43,588 nt of DNA from Zoogloea sp. (GCF_017302315.1 NZ_JAFLDT010000029.1:1-43588); one strand, 5' to 3'; shown: positions 31,427-40,547, numbered from the stretch's first letter. Notes: generated by a model from the letters alone, not told the origin. Made by a program: numbers and translations.

Positions 31427-31947
31427 TTGGTAGGGTGTGCGCATGGGAAATCACTTCAGTCCGTTGTTGGGGCAGACACGCGGAGCCGACTCATGCGTCT
31501 CACTGCCCCCGTGGATGGCACGGTTCAGCGGCTTGCCATTCACACCCGAGGCGGTGTCGTTACCCCGGCCCAGGCCTTGACGCTGATCGTCCCGAAGGAT
31601 GATCCGGTGGAGGTCGAGGCTTTCATCGAGGACAAGGACACCGGGTTCGTGAAGCTGGAGCAGGAGGCCGAAATCAAGATCGAGACCTTCCAGTTCACCC
31701 GGCACGGCACGATCCACGGAGGGGTCATCTCCGTGTCGCACGATGCCATTGAAGACGAGAAGCGAGGGTTGATCTACTCCGCCCGCGTCAGGATGGAGCG
31801 CTCCTCCATGCGTGTGGATGGCACGGATGTGCGTCTTTCACCGGGGATGGTAGTGACGGTTGAAGTCAAGACGGGAAATGCAGAGTCATTGAGTATTTCT
31901 TGAGTCCGCTGATTCGGGCCACGTCGGAGAGCATGAGGGAGCGGTGA
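31427..31947 (+). pseudogene. 3' fragment of a type I secretion HlyD adaptor gene, frameshifted
   Basis: Only the C-terminal third of an HlyD-family membrane fusion protein remains. From about 31495: LTAPVDGTVQRLAIHTRGG, then VPKDDPVEVEAFIEDKDTGF, TFQFTRHGTIHGGVISVSHD and LSPGMVVTVEVKTG. The visible frame stops at 31903, but one frame over the sequence continues VIEYFLSPLIRATSESMRER to a TGA at 31945-31947, which is the usual HlyD ending. A one-base deletion near 31878 therefore breaks the gene. The true 3' end is only one base from the convergent nitroreductase stop. The 5' two thirds and the ABC partner are missing. Confidence 0.85.
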
Positions 31948-32084
31948 CTTACCGCAACCCAAACCCCAGCTTGCGCAGGGCTTCCACCAGGCGGTCGCGG
32001 CCGCTGAGGGAGTCGGCGTCGCGGATGCGTTTGGCCGAGTGGTTGGACCAGGTACCGCGCACCTTCATGCCCTGGCTGGTGTAG
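31942..32084 (-). repeat. 143-bp direct repeat, right copy (inside intact nitroreductase gene)
   Basis: Partner of 23965-24107. It begins at the last codons of the hlyD remnant and covers the C-terminal 45 codons of the nitroreductase gene. Because the gene is whole here, this is the parental copy. Confidence 0.9.
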
Positions 32085-32770
32085 AAGGCGCTCATGGCGG
32101 TGTCGTACTCGGCGAGGCCGGCTTGCTGGGCAGGGAGGGAGTAGGTCTCCTGGTGCAGGACGACGGACTGGGCCGGGCGCGGTTTGACGGCCGCGGGCTG
32201 CTGGGGGTCGGGTGTGCCGACGCACAGACCGAAGACCGCGACGACCCGCGGCGGCAGTTGCAGCTCGGCGGCCACGTCTTCCGGGCGGTTGCGCATGGCG
32301 CCAATGTATACCGTGCCCAGGCCAAGGGATTCGGCGGCGGTGACGGCGTTCTGGGCGGCGAGGGCGGCATCAATCACGCCGACTTCGAACATCTCCAGGT
32401 AGTCGAGGGCTGCGGCGCTCTCCCCCGCGCGGGTGGCCACGTCGTGCAGGCGGGCCAGGTCGGCCAGCCACACCAGCAGCAGGGGAGCCTGGCGGATGTG
32501 CTCCTGGTCGCCGGCCAGTTCGGCCAGGCGGGCCTTGCGGGCCGGGTCGCGCACGGCGACCACGCTCCAGGCGTGCAGGTTGGATGAACTGGCGGCGGAT
32601 TGGGCGGCGGCCACGATGGCCGTCAGGGTGTCGTCACTGACCGGGTCGGGGAGGTAGGCGCGGACGGAGCGGTGGGCGAGCAGGTGATCGATGACCGGCG
32701 ATCCGGCCGTCGGGGTCGGCGCAGCGGCCGAGCCGTAGCGGGCCTGGTAGAGGGGGGCGCGGGCGTTCAT
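31949..32770 (-). CDS. nitroreductase-family NAD(P)H flavin oxidoreductase
   Basis: FMN-dependent oxidoreductase of the NfsA/Frp type, 273 residues. The FMN-binding N-terminal motif is LLAHRSVRAYLPDPVSDDTL (about 29-48), followed by AAAQSAASSSNLHAWSVVAV. DAALAAQNAVTAAESLGLGTVYIGAMRN (about 137-165) is the conserved dimer-interface and flavin segment, and VFGLCVGTPDP follows. The C-terminal KVRGTWSNHSAKRI block is also duplicated at 23972. The substrate could be nitroaromatics, quinones or flavin. It is the downstream neighbour of the phasin gene in the same direction, with a hairpin between, and is convergent with the hlyD remnant. Confidence 0.92.
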   Translation of the reverse strand: MNARAPLYQARYGSAAAPTPTAGSPVIDHLLAHRSVRAYLPDPVSDDTLTAIVAAAQSAASSSNLHAWSVVAVRDPARKARLAELAGDQEHIRQAPLLLVWLADLARLHDVATRAGESAAALDYLEMFEVGVIDAALAAQNAVTAAESLGLGTVYIGAMRNRPEDVAAELQLPPRVVAVFGLCVGTPDPQQPAAVKPRPAQSVVLHQETYSLPAQQAGLAEYDTAMSAFYTSQGMKVRGTWSNHSAKRIRDADSLSGRDRLVEALRKLGFGLR

Positions 32771-32793
32771 GGGCTTCCTTGCGGGGTCGGTGG

Positions 32794-32815
32794 GACGGCG
32801 CCGGGGGGCGCCGTC
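32794..32815 (-). terminator. hairpin between phasin and nitroreductase genes
   Basis: Perfect 9-bp stem GACGGCGCC/GGCGCCGTC with loop GGGG, flanked by a second pair GGCTTCC/GGAAGCC. It lies in the 91-base gap after the phasin stop. No T-run follows, so it may attenuate rather than end transcription. Confidence 0.4.
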
Positions 32816-32861
32816 CGGAAGCCTGCATTCTAGCGCCAGGGCGGGCGCCCGTGCCCGCTGC

Positions 32862-33428
32862 TCAGCTACGCGTGCGGCGGCTGCGCGGTGCTTTGGCCGC
32901 TTCGGCGCCGGGTTCGGCGGCGATGGCTTCGGACACCTGGCGGATCTGTTCTTCTACCATGTCGGTGCCCCGGGCGGCGGCATCGGTCAGTTCTTTGAAG
33001 CCGGCCTCGGCTTCCCGGATGGCCTGCTTCACATGGTCGATGGCGGCCTCGCCGGTGGCGTCGGCGCTGAGGGCGGCGCGGTCCATCTGGCGCAGCAGGA
33101 TGGTATCGAGGGTGGCGACCTGGTCGCGGGCGGTGGCGAGCAGACCTTGCTGGGCGTCACCGATGATCTCGAAGGCTTCGCGCATCCACTCGGCGCTGTC
33201 GCCTCGCCATGCCGACAGTTGTTGGAGGGGAGGCAGTTCGAAACGCAGGGGCTCCTGGGCGATCAGGTCCTCAAGCTGACCACGCCCCTCTTCCAGGGTA
33301 TGACGGCCCGCGCGCAGGCCCAGGTCGGCGAAGCGCCCGGAAGCATCGACCCAGATCTGGGAGGCGGCCAGCAGATTGTCGAGCGTGGCCAGGCGGGTTT
33401 GCCGGATGTCGTCGGGAGAGAGATACAT
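32862..33428 (-). CDS. phasin family protein
   Basis: Granule-associated protein, 188 residues, almost wholly helical and without Cys. The N-terminus MYLSPDDIRQTRLATLDNLL and the amphipathic body (LLAASQIWVDASGRFADLGL, then EWMREAFEIIGDAQQGLL) fit the Phasin_2 pattern. The C-terminus is Ala/Arg/Ser-rich (KAPRSRRTRS), resembling phasins that contact nucleoid DNA. ATG 33428 has AGGAG at a good distance; longer in-frame extension upstream is not supported. It coats polyhydroxyalkanoate granules and would act with a PhaC enzyme such as the one at 27631. A copy of the 40-base repeat lies 20 bases upstream of its start. Confidence 0.82.
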   Translation of the reverse strand: MYLSPDDIRQTRLATLDNLLAASQIWVDASGRFADLGLRAGRHTLEEGRGQLEDLIAQEPLRFELPPLQQLSAWRGDSAEWMREAFEIIGDAQQGLLATARDQVATLDTILLRQMDRAALSADATGEAAIDHVKQAIREAEAGFKELTDAAARGTDMVEEQIRQVSEAIAAEPGAEAAKAPRSRRTRS

Positions 33429-33448
33429 GATGACTCCTAGGGATGAGG

Positions 33449-33488
33449 TGAGCGCATGTGAGCAGATTGACTGCGCGGTCCGATTTCG
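33449..33488 (+). repeat. 40-base dispersed repeat, copy B
   Basis: TGAGCGCATGTGA, seven variable bases, GACTGCGCGGT, then a looser tail; identical block layout to copy A at 6830. It lies in the divergent region between the phasin gene and the membrane protein gene at 33643, within the phasin promoter or leader. Confidence 0.5.
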
Positions 33489-33642
33489 CCACGAGGTCTT
33501 CACGCGCTCCGTGGGGACGAATGCGGTGTTCCAGCGTAGTGGCTCACGGTTGCGCCGCCATGACAAGCCCGTGATGCGTGCGGGGAACCCTCGTCGCGTG
33601 GCGTTGCCCTAGGGTAGGCGGATGGGTTTGGAGGAGACGGTG

Positions 33643-33978
33643 ATGAGCAACTGGTTCAGGAGATTGCCCGGCAGTCGGCGGGAGGCGCCGGGTCTGGAGT
33701 GGCGATTGCTGCGGCGCCTGCCCGCGCTGGCCTTGGTGGGAAGCCTCTTGCCGGCGATCTATGCCCTGGGCGTGCGCGTGTTCGACGGAGGGCTGCCGGA
33801 GGCGGAGGTGCTGAAAGCCGTGCAGTCGGCGGACATCCTCGCGATTGCAACGGTGATCCTGCACTGGACGGTCGTGTTCACGTTGGCGATCGGCTGCGCC
33901 ATTGTCGTGGTGATGAAGGGCCACGCCTATGTGGCCGATGCCTATCCCTTGGTGGAAAAGGACGATCCGACAGACTGA
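33643..33978 (+). CDS. small two-TM membrane protein of unknown function
   Basis: A 111-residue protein starting MSNWFRRLPGSRREAPG, with two predicted membrane helices (about 27-47, LPALALVGSLLPAIYALGVRV, and about 68-92, ILAIATVILHWTVVFTLAIG) and a charged tail ending EKDDPTD. I do not recognise the family. ATG 33643 has GGAG 9 bases upstream and is preferred to the ATG at 33622. It is divergent from the phasin gene and convergent with the acyltransferase gene. Its arrangement of two helices with a basic N-terminus suggests an inner-membrane accessory protein; no function is claimed. Confidence 0.65.
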   Translation: MSNWFRRLPGSRREAPGLEWRLLRRLPALALVGSLLPAIYALGVRVFDGGLPEAEVLKAVQSADILAIATVILHWTVVFTLAIGCAIVVVMKGHAYVADAYPLVEKDDPTD

Positions 33979-34035
33979 TGGCGCCTTATCGGGCCACCGG
34001 TGCCGGGAGGCCTGTCTCGCCCCCGCGCCCCTCGT

Positions 34036-34818
34036 TCACGAATCCTGTGGGGTGTCGCGGAAGCTCGGCCGGCCGGGTGCGGCGTAGCCCGCGTCCACCT
34101 GGGCTTCGATGACACGCCAGATCGGTTTAACGAAAAAGCGCAGCCCCTTGATGATGCCGTCCACGTCCATCATGGAGGGAATGCGGATTCCCCTATGTTC
34201 CACGGGGCCGCCGATCTGGGTGATCTTGACCCCCAGTTTCGAGAAGTGCTCGGCGAGGCGCGGTTCGGTGAGCACGAACAGGGTCTCGATGCCTTCGCGT
34301 TTGGCCATGGCGACGATGGCCAGATAGAGGCCGATGGGAATGTAGGGAAAGCGCGGCTGGTTCTGGGTGCCGAAGTCTTCGTCGCTGAGGGCCACCGCGG
34401 CCTTGGTTTCGCCCTTCCGGCGCCGATACTGGGCGCGTACCGCAAGGCGCGACACCTCGGCAATGGCACCCCGTGGCTGGCGGGCCGGGTCGATGATCGA
34501 ACGGTTGAGGGTGGCGGCGCAGGTGCGCTCGAAGGGCAGCGGGTAGTCCGGGTCTTCAGGGCGGGCCAGCACCAGGCGGTTGCAGCCCACCAGCACCTGC
34601 GGTTCGCTCGCGGTGCGCATCAGGCAGTGCAGGCTGTGGCGGTCGTAATCGTCGGTTTCCCGGCGATCAGGGCGGACCGGCTCGAAGCCGAGTTCTTCGC
34701 AATAGACTTCGTGGCGGATGCCGAAGACGGCGTTGCGGCTGCCTTCGTCGAATGCCGCCGAAATCTCGAAGTATTTCTTGAAGCCTTCGCCCAGACTGAA
34801 GCGGTCAAGCAATGACAT
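34036..34818 (-). CDS. PEP-CTERM/exosortase system-associated acyltransferase
   Basis: A 260-residue GNAT-like protein of the family linked to exosortase systems and related to N-acyl amino acid and autoinducer synthases. Recognisable parts are FEISAAFDEGSRNAVFGIRH near the N-terminus, RHEVYCEELGFEP, RHSLHCLMR, the acyl-donor binding block AEVSRLAVRAQYRRRKGE (about 122-139) and YIPIGLYLAIVAMAKREG (about 162). It probably joins an acyl group from acyl-ACP or acyl-CoA to a small amine; the product is unknown. It is divergent from the ThiF-like gene across about 260 bases. The PEP-CTERM GDSL protein at 21638 is a client of the same export system. No exosortase gene is in the window. Confidence 0.9.
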   Translation of the reverse strand: MSLLDRFSLGEGFKKYFEISAAFDEGSRNAVFGIRHEVYCEELGFEPVRPDRRETDDYDRHSLHCLMRTASEPQVLVGCNRLVLARPEDPDYPLPFERTCAATLNRSIIDPARQPRGAIAEVSRLAVRAQYRRRKGETKAAVALSDEDFGTQNQPRFPYIPIGLYLAIVAMAKREGIETLFVLTEPRLAEHFSKLGVKITQIGGPVEHRGIRIPSMMDVDGIIKGLRFFVKPIWRVIEAQVDAGYAAPGRPSFRDTPQDS

Positions 34819-35081
34819 GGTGGGCTAGTCCCCTCTGATCAAACGTTTCGGCATTGCACATCAACGACCCGAAAGAGCGAAACCTTGAAGGCGGGGTGGT
34901 GCAAGTCGATGAAGCCGGGTGTGGCCCGGTGGTCGGCGCCAACCGTCCAAGGTTACCACTCCCATGAAGATGGGATGAGGCCTTCGTCCTCCGGACCGGC
35001 CTGTGGGCACGCCGCCGCGCGCCGGCGGGCTTGTCGAACTGTCGTATCATAGGTGTTCTATGGCTGACGGAAGTTCATCCC

Positions 35082-35963
35082 ATGTCTGAAGGTCTCTTTC
35101 GCTACGACGAGGCTTTTGCCCGAAATATCGGCTGGGTCACCGAAGCCGAGCAGGCATCCTTGCGGGGCAAGCGGGTGGCCATTGCCGGGGTCGGAGGGGT
35201 CGGCGGCGTGCACCTCCTCAGCCTGGCCCGGCTGGGCGTCGGCGCTTTCCATGTGGCCGAGATGGATACCTTCGATCTGGTCAATTTCAACCGCCAGGCC
35301 GGGGCCATGATGTCCACCCTCGGACGTCCGAAAGTCGACGTGATGATTGAAATGGCCCGGGACATCAATCCTGAACTCGATATCCAGGTCTTCGGCGAAG
35401 GGGTCAATGCCGGCAATCTGGATGCCTTCCTCGACGGGGTGGATCTCTACGTGGATGGCCTCGATTTCTTTGCCTTCCAGGCCCGCCGGGACACCTTCAA
35501 CGCCTGCCATGCCAAAGGTGTGCCGGCGGTGACGGCCGCCCCCCTGGGCATGGGAACGGCGGTGCTCAGTTTTCTGCCGGGGAAGATGTCCTTTGAAGAG
35601 TATTTCCGGCTGGACGGCTGCGACGAGGACGAGATGGCCGTGCGTTTCCTGCTGGGTCTGTCGCCCGCCATGCTGCAGAGGGGTTATCTGGCCGATCCGT
35701 CGCGGGTGGACTTTGCCGCCAGGCGCGGCCCCAGCACCATTGCAGCCTGCCAGCTCTGTGCGGGTGTGACCACCGCCGAGGCCATCAAGATTCTCCTCGG
35801 CCGGGGTGAGGTGTTGTGTGCCCCGTGGGGTTTCCAGTTTGACGCCTATCGCAACCGTTATGTGAAAACCTGGCGGCCGTGGGGCAACCGCAATCCGCTG
35901 CAGCAGATCGGACTGTTCGTGGCCCGGCGCCAGTTGCGCGCAATGAAGGCAGCCAAGCGTTGA
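35082..35963 (+). CDS. ThiF/MoeB-like adenylating enzyme
   Basis: E1-like protein of 293 residues. The nucleotide-binding loop VAIAGVGGVGGVHLLSLARL (about 30-50) and the D-x-F-x-x-V-N-F-N-R-Q segment (about 58-70) place it in the ThiF superfamily. MARDINPELDIQVF and GLDFFAFQARRDTFNACHAKG follow the usual order; LCAGVTTAEAIKILLGRG lies near the C-terminus. It is not TcdA, which is separately encoded at 3780. ThiF enzymes activate the C-terminus of a small protein, or a peptide, by adenylation. No ThiS or MoaD-like gene is adjacent, so the substrate is unknown. The start at 35082 is chosen by similarity; the frame is open upstream. The CDF gene follows after 7 bases. Confidence 0.85.
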   Translation: MSEGLFRYDEAFARNIGWVTEAEQASLRGKRVAIAGVGGVGGVHLLSLARLGVGAFHVAEMDTFDLVNFNRQAGAMMSTLGRPKVDVMIEMARDINPELDIQVFGEGVNAGNLDAFLDGVDLYVDGLDFFAFQARRDTFNACHAKGVPAVTAAPLGMGTAVLSFLPGKMSFEEYFRLDGCDEDEMAVRFLLGLSPAMLQRGYLADPSRVDFAARRGPSTIAACQLCAGVTTAEAIKILLGRGEVLCAPWGFQFDAYRNRYVKTWRPWGNRNPLQQIGLFVARRQLRAMKAAKR

Positions 35964-35970
35964 GCGCCCG

Positions 35971-36936
35971 GTGAGCCACGATCACGGCAGCGCCTGTTCC
36001 CATGGTCACGCGCATGGCCATGCCCACTCCCATCACGGGCATGTTCACCCCACGCCGGGGCCGGACGACTGGAACCGGGCCTTTGCCATCGGGGTTCTGC
36101 TCAACCTGGGCTTCGTCGTGGTGGAGGCCGTGTTCGGCTGGCAGGCCGGATCGCTGGCCTTGCTGGCCGACGCCGGTCACAACCTCTCCGATGTCGCGGG
36201 CCTGATTCTGGCCTGGGGTGCGGCCCTGGCCGGGCGCTTGGCACCCACCCCGCAGCGCACCTATGGCTGGCGGCGGGCTTCGATCCTCGCCGCCCTGGCC
36301 AATGCGGTGCTCCTGCTGGTGGCCATGGGGGCACTGGCGGTCGAGGCCTTCCAGCGTCTGCAGGCGCCCGAGCCGGTGTCAGGCTGGACGGTGATCGTGG
36401 TGGCCGCCGTTGGCGTGCTGATCAACGGCCTTACCGCAGCCCTTTTCATGGCGGGGAGCAAGGATGACCTCAACGTCCGCGGCGCTTTTCTGCACATGGC
36501 CGGTGATGCCCTGGTGTCCCTCGGCGTGGTGGCTGCCGGGGTGCTCTACCTGCAGTTCGGTTGGGGATGGCTCGACCCGGTCATCAGTCTGGTCATTGCC
36601 GTGGTGATCGTGCTGGGCACCTGGAGCCTGCTGCGCCAGTCCCTGCATCTGGCCTTCGATGGGGTGCCCGAGGGTATTGATTTGCTGGAGGTGCACGCCT
36701 TCTTGCGCAGCCAGCCGGGTGTGACGGGGGTCCACGACCTTCACGTATGGGCCCTCGGCACATCCGAGGTGGCACTCACCGCTCACCTCGTCATGCCCGG
36801 GGGGCACCCGGGTGATGCTTTCTTTCTCGAGATGGGTGAGATCCTGGTGCGGCGCTTCCGTATCCATCATCCCACCATCCAGATCGAGCTCGACGGTATC
36901 GACGACGGCTGCCCGGCGCCCCACATACCCTCCTGA
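35971..36936 (+). CDS. CDF-family cation efflux transporter (ZitB/CzcD type)
   Basis: Inner-membrane Zn2+/H+ antiporter-like protein, 321 residues, starting at GTG 35971. A His-rich cytoplasmic N-terminus (HGHAHGHAHSHHGHVH, about 11-27) may bind metal. Six TM helices follow. The TM2 H-x-x-x-D pair lies in ADAGHNLSDVAGL (about 71-83) and the TM5 pair in LHMAGDALVSLGVV (about 173), the transport site of the zinc group. The C-terminal cytoplasmic domain has the HDLHVWALGTSEVALTAHL block. It begins 7 bases after the ThiF-like gene and is probably cotranscribed; whether this reflects function is unclear. Convergent with the DUF188 gene. Confidence 0.93.
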   Translation: MSHDHGSACSHGHAHGHAHSHHGHVHPTPGPDDWNRAFAIGVLLNLGFVVVEAVFGWQAGSLALLADAGHNLSDVAGLILAWGAALAGRLAPTPQRTYGWRRASILAALANAVLLLVAMGALAVEAFQRLQAPEPVSGWTVIVVAAVGVLINGLTAALFMAGSKDDLNVRGAFLHMAGDALVSLGVVAAGVLYLQFGWGWLDPVISLVIAVVIVLGTWSLLRQSLHLAFDGVPEGIDLLEVHAFLRSQPGVTGVHDLHVWALGTSEVALTAHLVMPGGHPGDAFFLEMGEILVRRFRIHHPTIQIELDGIDDGCPAPHIPS

Positions 36937-36945
36937 GCCTGGGTC

Positions 36946-37398
36946 TCAGGCCCGTGTGTGGCGGGCCAGGAAGCGGTCCAGTGTGGCGCCGAAGGCCTGC
37001 CGGTCAGCGTGGCTGAAGGCCGCCGGGCCGCCCGTCTGGACGCCGCTGCTGCGCAGCTCCTCCAGGAAGTTCCGCATCGAGAGGCGTTCGGCGATGTTGG
37101 CCGCCGTGTACATCTCACCCCGCGGATTGAGGGCATGGGCACCCCGTTCAAGGACGGCGGCAGCGAGGGGGATATCCGCGGTCACCACCAGGTCGCCGCT
37201 GGCCACCTGTTCGACGATGTGGGCATCGGCCAAGTCGAAGCCCGCCGGCACCTGGACGGCGCGGATGAAGCGGGAGGGCGGGGTGCGCAACAACCGGTTG
37301 GCTACCAGGACGGTGTTGATCTGCAGGCGCTCCGCCGCCCGGAAGAGGATTTCCTTGATGACGCCAGGGCAGGCGTCCGCATCGATCCAGATATGCAT
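36946..37398 (-). CDS. DUF188/YaiI-YqxD family protein
   Basis: A 150-residue protein of the UPF0178 family, with a PIN-like fold and no established function. It begins [20 protein letters not shown], the invariant opening with acidic residues at 6 and 8, and contains [26 protein letters not shown] (about 55-80), the second acidic cluster, followed by [20 protein letters not shown]. The acidic residues fit a metal-dependent nuclease site by analogy. It ends 9 bases from the convergent CDF gene; a small inverted repeat CCTGAG/CTCAGG at 36932-36950 spans both stop codons. Confidence 0.93.
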   Translation of the reverse strand: MHIWIDADACPGVIKEILFRAAERLQINTVLVANRLLRTPPSRFIRAVQVPAGFDLADAHIVEQVASGDLVVTADIPLAAAVLERGAHALNPRGEMYTAANIAERLSMRNFLEELRSSGVQTGGPAAFSHADRQAFGATLDRFLARHTRA

Positions 37399-37692
37399 GT
37401 GGCGGAAAAAGGCTGAAGGATCCGCAGTTTAGCGCTGTAGGCGTTCATTGCTGAGGGCCTGCGTGCCCCATTTTACTGCCCATACCGCAAACAGCGACTA
37501 TGTTGCAGTGCAGCAAGCTGTGCTACATTGAAGCCACAACAGAGCGTAGCAAACTAGAAGAACAAGTCGAGGAGACAAGGGTTCCGGTGTGTCCGGCCCT
37601 GGCCGGGTGCCATCCGTGGCGTCCGTCGGGGGCGGCTGCCGGCCAGATTTACCGCCTCCCGGTTGGGAGGTGGTCAAAGAGGTCTCCTCATC

Positions 37693-38565
37693 ATGGACAG
37701 TTCCTTCGATTCCTCCGGCATCGCCCGTCCCCTGGCCCCCATGCGCCCCGTCGCCGAGGCCGACCGCCCCGCCGTCGCCCGTGACGCACAGGGGCGCACG
37801 CCCACACGCAAGAGCCGCTGGCCAGCCCGGCTGGATCTGCTGCAGAGCGCGTCCGGGCTGTTCCTGGCCGTGTTTCTCATCGGCCACATGTTCTTCGTGT
37901 CGTCCATCCTGATCAGCCACGAGGCCTTTTACACCGTGGCGCGCTTCTTCGAGGGTGCGTATTTCCTGGCGGAACCCCGCCCCTGGCTGGTGTCGGTGGT
38001 GGTTGGCGTGGTGCTGACGGTCTTCATCGCCCATGCCTGGCTGGCCCTGCGCAAGTTTCCGGCCAACTTTCGGCAGTACAAGGCGTTTTCCGAGCACAAG
38101 GCCATGCTGCGCCATGGCGACACTGGCCTGTGGTGGATACAGTTATGGACCGGCTTTGCGCTGTTCTTTTTGGGTACGGTGCACCTCTACGGCATGCTGA
38201 CCCAGCCGGAACTGATCGGCCCCTACGAGTCCGCCGACCGCATCTGGACCGGCAGTATGTGGCCGCTCTACCTCCTCCTGCTGTTTGCGGTGGAGACCCA
38301 TGGCGGTATCGGTCTGTACCGTCTGGCCCTCAAGTGGGGCTGGCTGGAGGGGCGCGACCCGCGTGCGTCGCGGCGTCGCCTGCGCATTGCCAAGACCCTG
38401 TTCAGCGTGTTCTTTCTGGGGTTGGGCCTGGTCAGCCTGCTGGCCTACGTGCAACTGGGCATTGCCCATGCCGACAAGGCCGGCGAGCGCTACGTGCCGC
38501 CCCGGGCGGCCGTGGTGAAGCTCGGTGAGCTGGAATTCGCCCTGTCCCGGCGTCCGGGGGGCTGA
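37693..38565 (+). CDS. frdC: fumarate reductase / succinate dehydrogenase cytochrome b subunit (diheme type B)
   Basis: Single membrane anchor of Wolinella-type quinol:fumarate reductase, 290 residues with five TM helices. Aligned by eye to Wolinella FrdC (offset +21), all four heme ligands are present: H65, H114 ([13 protein letters not shown]), H164 (TVHLYGML) and H203 ([12 protein letters not shown]). The two glutamates of quinol oxidation and transmembrane proton transfer are also conserved: E87 (RFFEG) and E201. It has about 40 extra N-terminal residues. This anchor type normally works with menaquinone, unusual for an aerobic betaproteobacterium, which suggests a role in anaerobic respiration. 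It is first in the operon. ATG 37693 is preferred over GTG/ATG candidates upstream. Confidence 0.95.
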   Translation: MDSSFDSSGIARPLAPMRPVAEADRPAVARDAQGRTPTRKSRWPARLDLLQSASGLFLAVFLIGHMFFVSSILISHEAFYTVARFFEGAYFLAEPRPWLVSVVVGVVLTVFIAHAWLALRKFPANFRQYKAFSEHKAMLRHGDTGLWWIQLWTGFALFFLGTVHLYGMLTQPELIGPYESADRIWTGSMWPLYLLLLFAVETHGGIGLYRLALKWGWLEGRDPRASRRRLRIAKTLFSVFFLGLGLVSLLAYVQLGIAHADKAGERYVPPRAAVVKLGELEFALSRRPGG

Positions 38566-38567
38566 AC

Positions 38568-40547
38568 ATGCGCATCATCTACACCGATGTCCTCGTGGTC
38601 GGCGGTGGCCTGGCCGGCCTGCGTGCCGCCGTGGGCGCGCGTCGCCGCGGCCACGACGTGATCATCCTCAGCCTGGTGCCGCCCAAGCGTTCCCACTCGG
38701 CCGCTGCCCAGGGGGGCATGCAGGCCAGCCTGGGAAACACCGTCAAGGGTGAGGGCGACAACGAGGACGTGCATTTCGAAGACACCGTGCGCGGCTCCGA
38801 CTGGGGCTGCGATCAGGACGTGGCGCGTCTGTTCGTGCATACGGCGCCCCAGGCCGTGCGCGAGCTGGCCGCCTGGGGCGTGCCCTGGAACCGGATCAAG
38901 GCCGGCGACCGGGAAGTGATCATGGACGGCAAGCGCGTGACCCTCACCGAGGGGCAGGCGGCCCACGGCCTGATCGCAGCCCGGGACTTCGGCGGCACCA
39001 AGAAATGGCGCACCTGCTACGTCTCCGATGGCACCGGCCACGCCATGCTGTACGCGGTCAGCGACCAGGCCGTGGCGGAGCGCATCCCGGTGCACGAGCG
39101 CATGGAGGCCCTGGCTCTGATCCACGAAGGCGGGCGCTGCCACGGCGCCATCGTGCGCAACCTGGTGACCGGCGAGCTGACAGCCTACGTGGCCAAGGCC
39201 ACCTGCATCGCCACCGGCGGTTTCGGGCGCATCTACCGGGTCACTTCGAACGCGGTGATCAACGAGGGCATCGGCGCCGCCATCGCCCTGGAGACCGGCG
39301 TGGCCTGCCTGGGCAACATGGAGGCGGTGCAGTTTCACCCCACCACCATCTTCCCGGCCGGCATCCTCGTCACCGAAGGTTGCCGAGGCGACGGCGGGTT
39401 GCTGAAGGACGCGGCCGGACACCGCTTCATGCCTGACTACGAGCCGGAGAAGAAGGAGCTGGCCTCCCGCGATGTGGTCTCACGCCGCATGGAGGAGCAC
39501 ATCCGCGCCGGCCATGGGGTAAAGAGCCGCTTCGGCGAGCATCTATGGCTGGACATCACCCTGCTCGGTGCGGCCCATATCGACGGCAAGCTGCGGGAGG
39601 TGAAGGAGATCTGCCAACACTTCCTGGGCATCGATCCCGCCCGCGACCTGATTCCGGTACGCCCCGCCCAGCACTACTCCATGGGCGGCATCCGCACCGA
39701 CGCCCGCGGCCATGCCCGGGGCCTGAAGGGTCTGTTTGCCTGCGGTGAAGCCGCCTGCTGGGATCTCCACGGCTTTAACCGCCTGGGCGGCAACTCGGTG
39801 GCCGAGACGGTGGTGGCCGGCATGATCGTCGGCGAGAACATGGCCGACTTCGTGGAATCCGCCGCAGGCGAGCTGCAGGTGAGCACCGCCCTCGTGCGGG
39901 AATGCCTCGAAAGCGAGCAGGCGAAGCTCGACACTTTGCTGCATGGCAACGGAACGGAGAGTGGCGCCGAGCTGATGCGCCGCATGCAGGACATCATGAC
40001 CGACAAGGTGGGCATCTTCCGCACCGGCGAACTGCTCCAGTCCGCCGTGGAAGAGTTGCAGGGCCTGTTGGTTCGCAGCCGCCGCATCGGCCTGCGCACC
40101 CGCCGGCCGGGGGCCAACCCCGAGCTGGTCACCGCCTACCGGGTGCAGAAGATGATCAAGCTGGCCCTCTGTGTGGCCTACGGTGCCCTGCAGCGCACCG
40201 AGAGCCGTGGCGCCCATTTCCGCGAGGACTATCCCCGCCGCGACGATGCCGATTGGCTCAAGCGCACCCTTGCTACCTGGCAGGACGACTTCCAGACCCT
40301 GCCGACCCTCGACTACGAGCCCCTGGACGTGGCCACTATGGAGCTGCCCCCCGGCTGGCGCGGCTACGGTGCCCGGAACGCCATCGAGCACCCGGCCACC
40401 GTCGGGCGGGCCGCCGAAATCGAGGCCATCCGCGCCGCCTTCGGTCATGCCGACCGCTTCACCGTACAGCAGGCCCTGATGCCCTTCGATCATCTGATTC
40501 CCTCCCGCTTTCGCGGGCGCAATGCACGACTTGGAGAGACGTCATGA
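38568..40547 (+). CDS. frdA: fumarate reductase / succinate dehydrogenase flavoprotein subunit
   Basis: Catalytic subunit with covalent FAD, 659 residues, like Wolinella FrdA. The Rossmann motif [14 protein letters not shown] is at 8-21, and the flavinylated His43 is in [17 protein letters not shown]. The active-site segments are [21 protein letters not shown] (about 260) and [17 protein letters not shown] (about 365), followed by [16 protein letters not shown]. The capping and helical domains are complete. It starts 2 bases after frdC and its stop overlaps the next gene as ATGA. Whether it runs mainly as a fumarate reductase or a succinate dehydrogenase cannot be decided from sequence. Confidence 0.96.
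   Translation: MRIIYTDVLVVGGGLAGLRAAVGARRRGHDVIILSLVPPKRSHSAAAQGGMQASLGNTVKGEGDNEDVHFEDTVRGSDWGCDQDVARLFVHTAPQAVRELAAWGVPWNRIKAGDREVIMDGKRVTLTEGQAAHGLIAARDFGGTKKWRTCYVSDGTGHAMLYAVSDQAVAERIPVHERMEALALIHEGGRCHGAIVRNLVTGELTAYVAKATCIATGGFGRIYRVTSNAVINEGIGAAIALETGVACLGNMEAVQFHPTTIFPAGILVTEGCRGDGGLLKDAAGHRFMPDYEPEKKELASRDVVSRRMEEHIRAGHGVKSRFGEHLWLDITLLGAAHIDGKLREVKEICQHFLGIDPARDLIPVRPAQHYSMGGIRTDARGHARGLKGLFACGEAACWDLHGFNRLGGNSVAETVVAGMIVGENMADFVESAAGELQVSTALVRECLESEQAKLDTLLHGNGTESGAELMRRMQDIMTDKVGIFRTGELLQSAVEELQGLLVRSRRIGLRTRRPGANPELVTAYRVQKMIKLALCVAYGALQRTESRGAHFREDYPRRDDADWLKRTLATWQDDFQTLPTLDYEPLDVATMELPPGWRGYGARNAIEHPATVGRAAEIEAIRAAFGHADRFTVQQALMPFDHLIPSRFRGRNARLGETS

Noticed and set aside
36932-36950. 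CCTGAG/CTCAGG inverted repeat as terminator of the CDF and DUF188 genes
   Set aside because: Six base pairs, no T-run, and it overlaps a stop codon; too weak to call.
37503-37529. TTGCAG / TACATT as a sigma-70 promoter for the frd operon
   Set aside because: The spacing is only 15 bases and no supporting element was found; no Fnr box was seen in 37399-37692 either.
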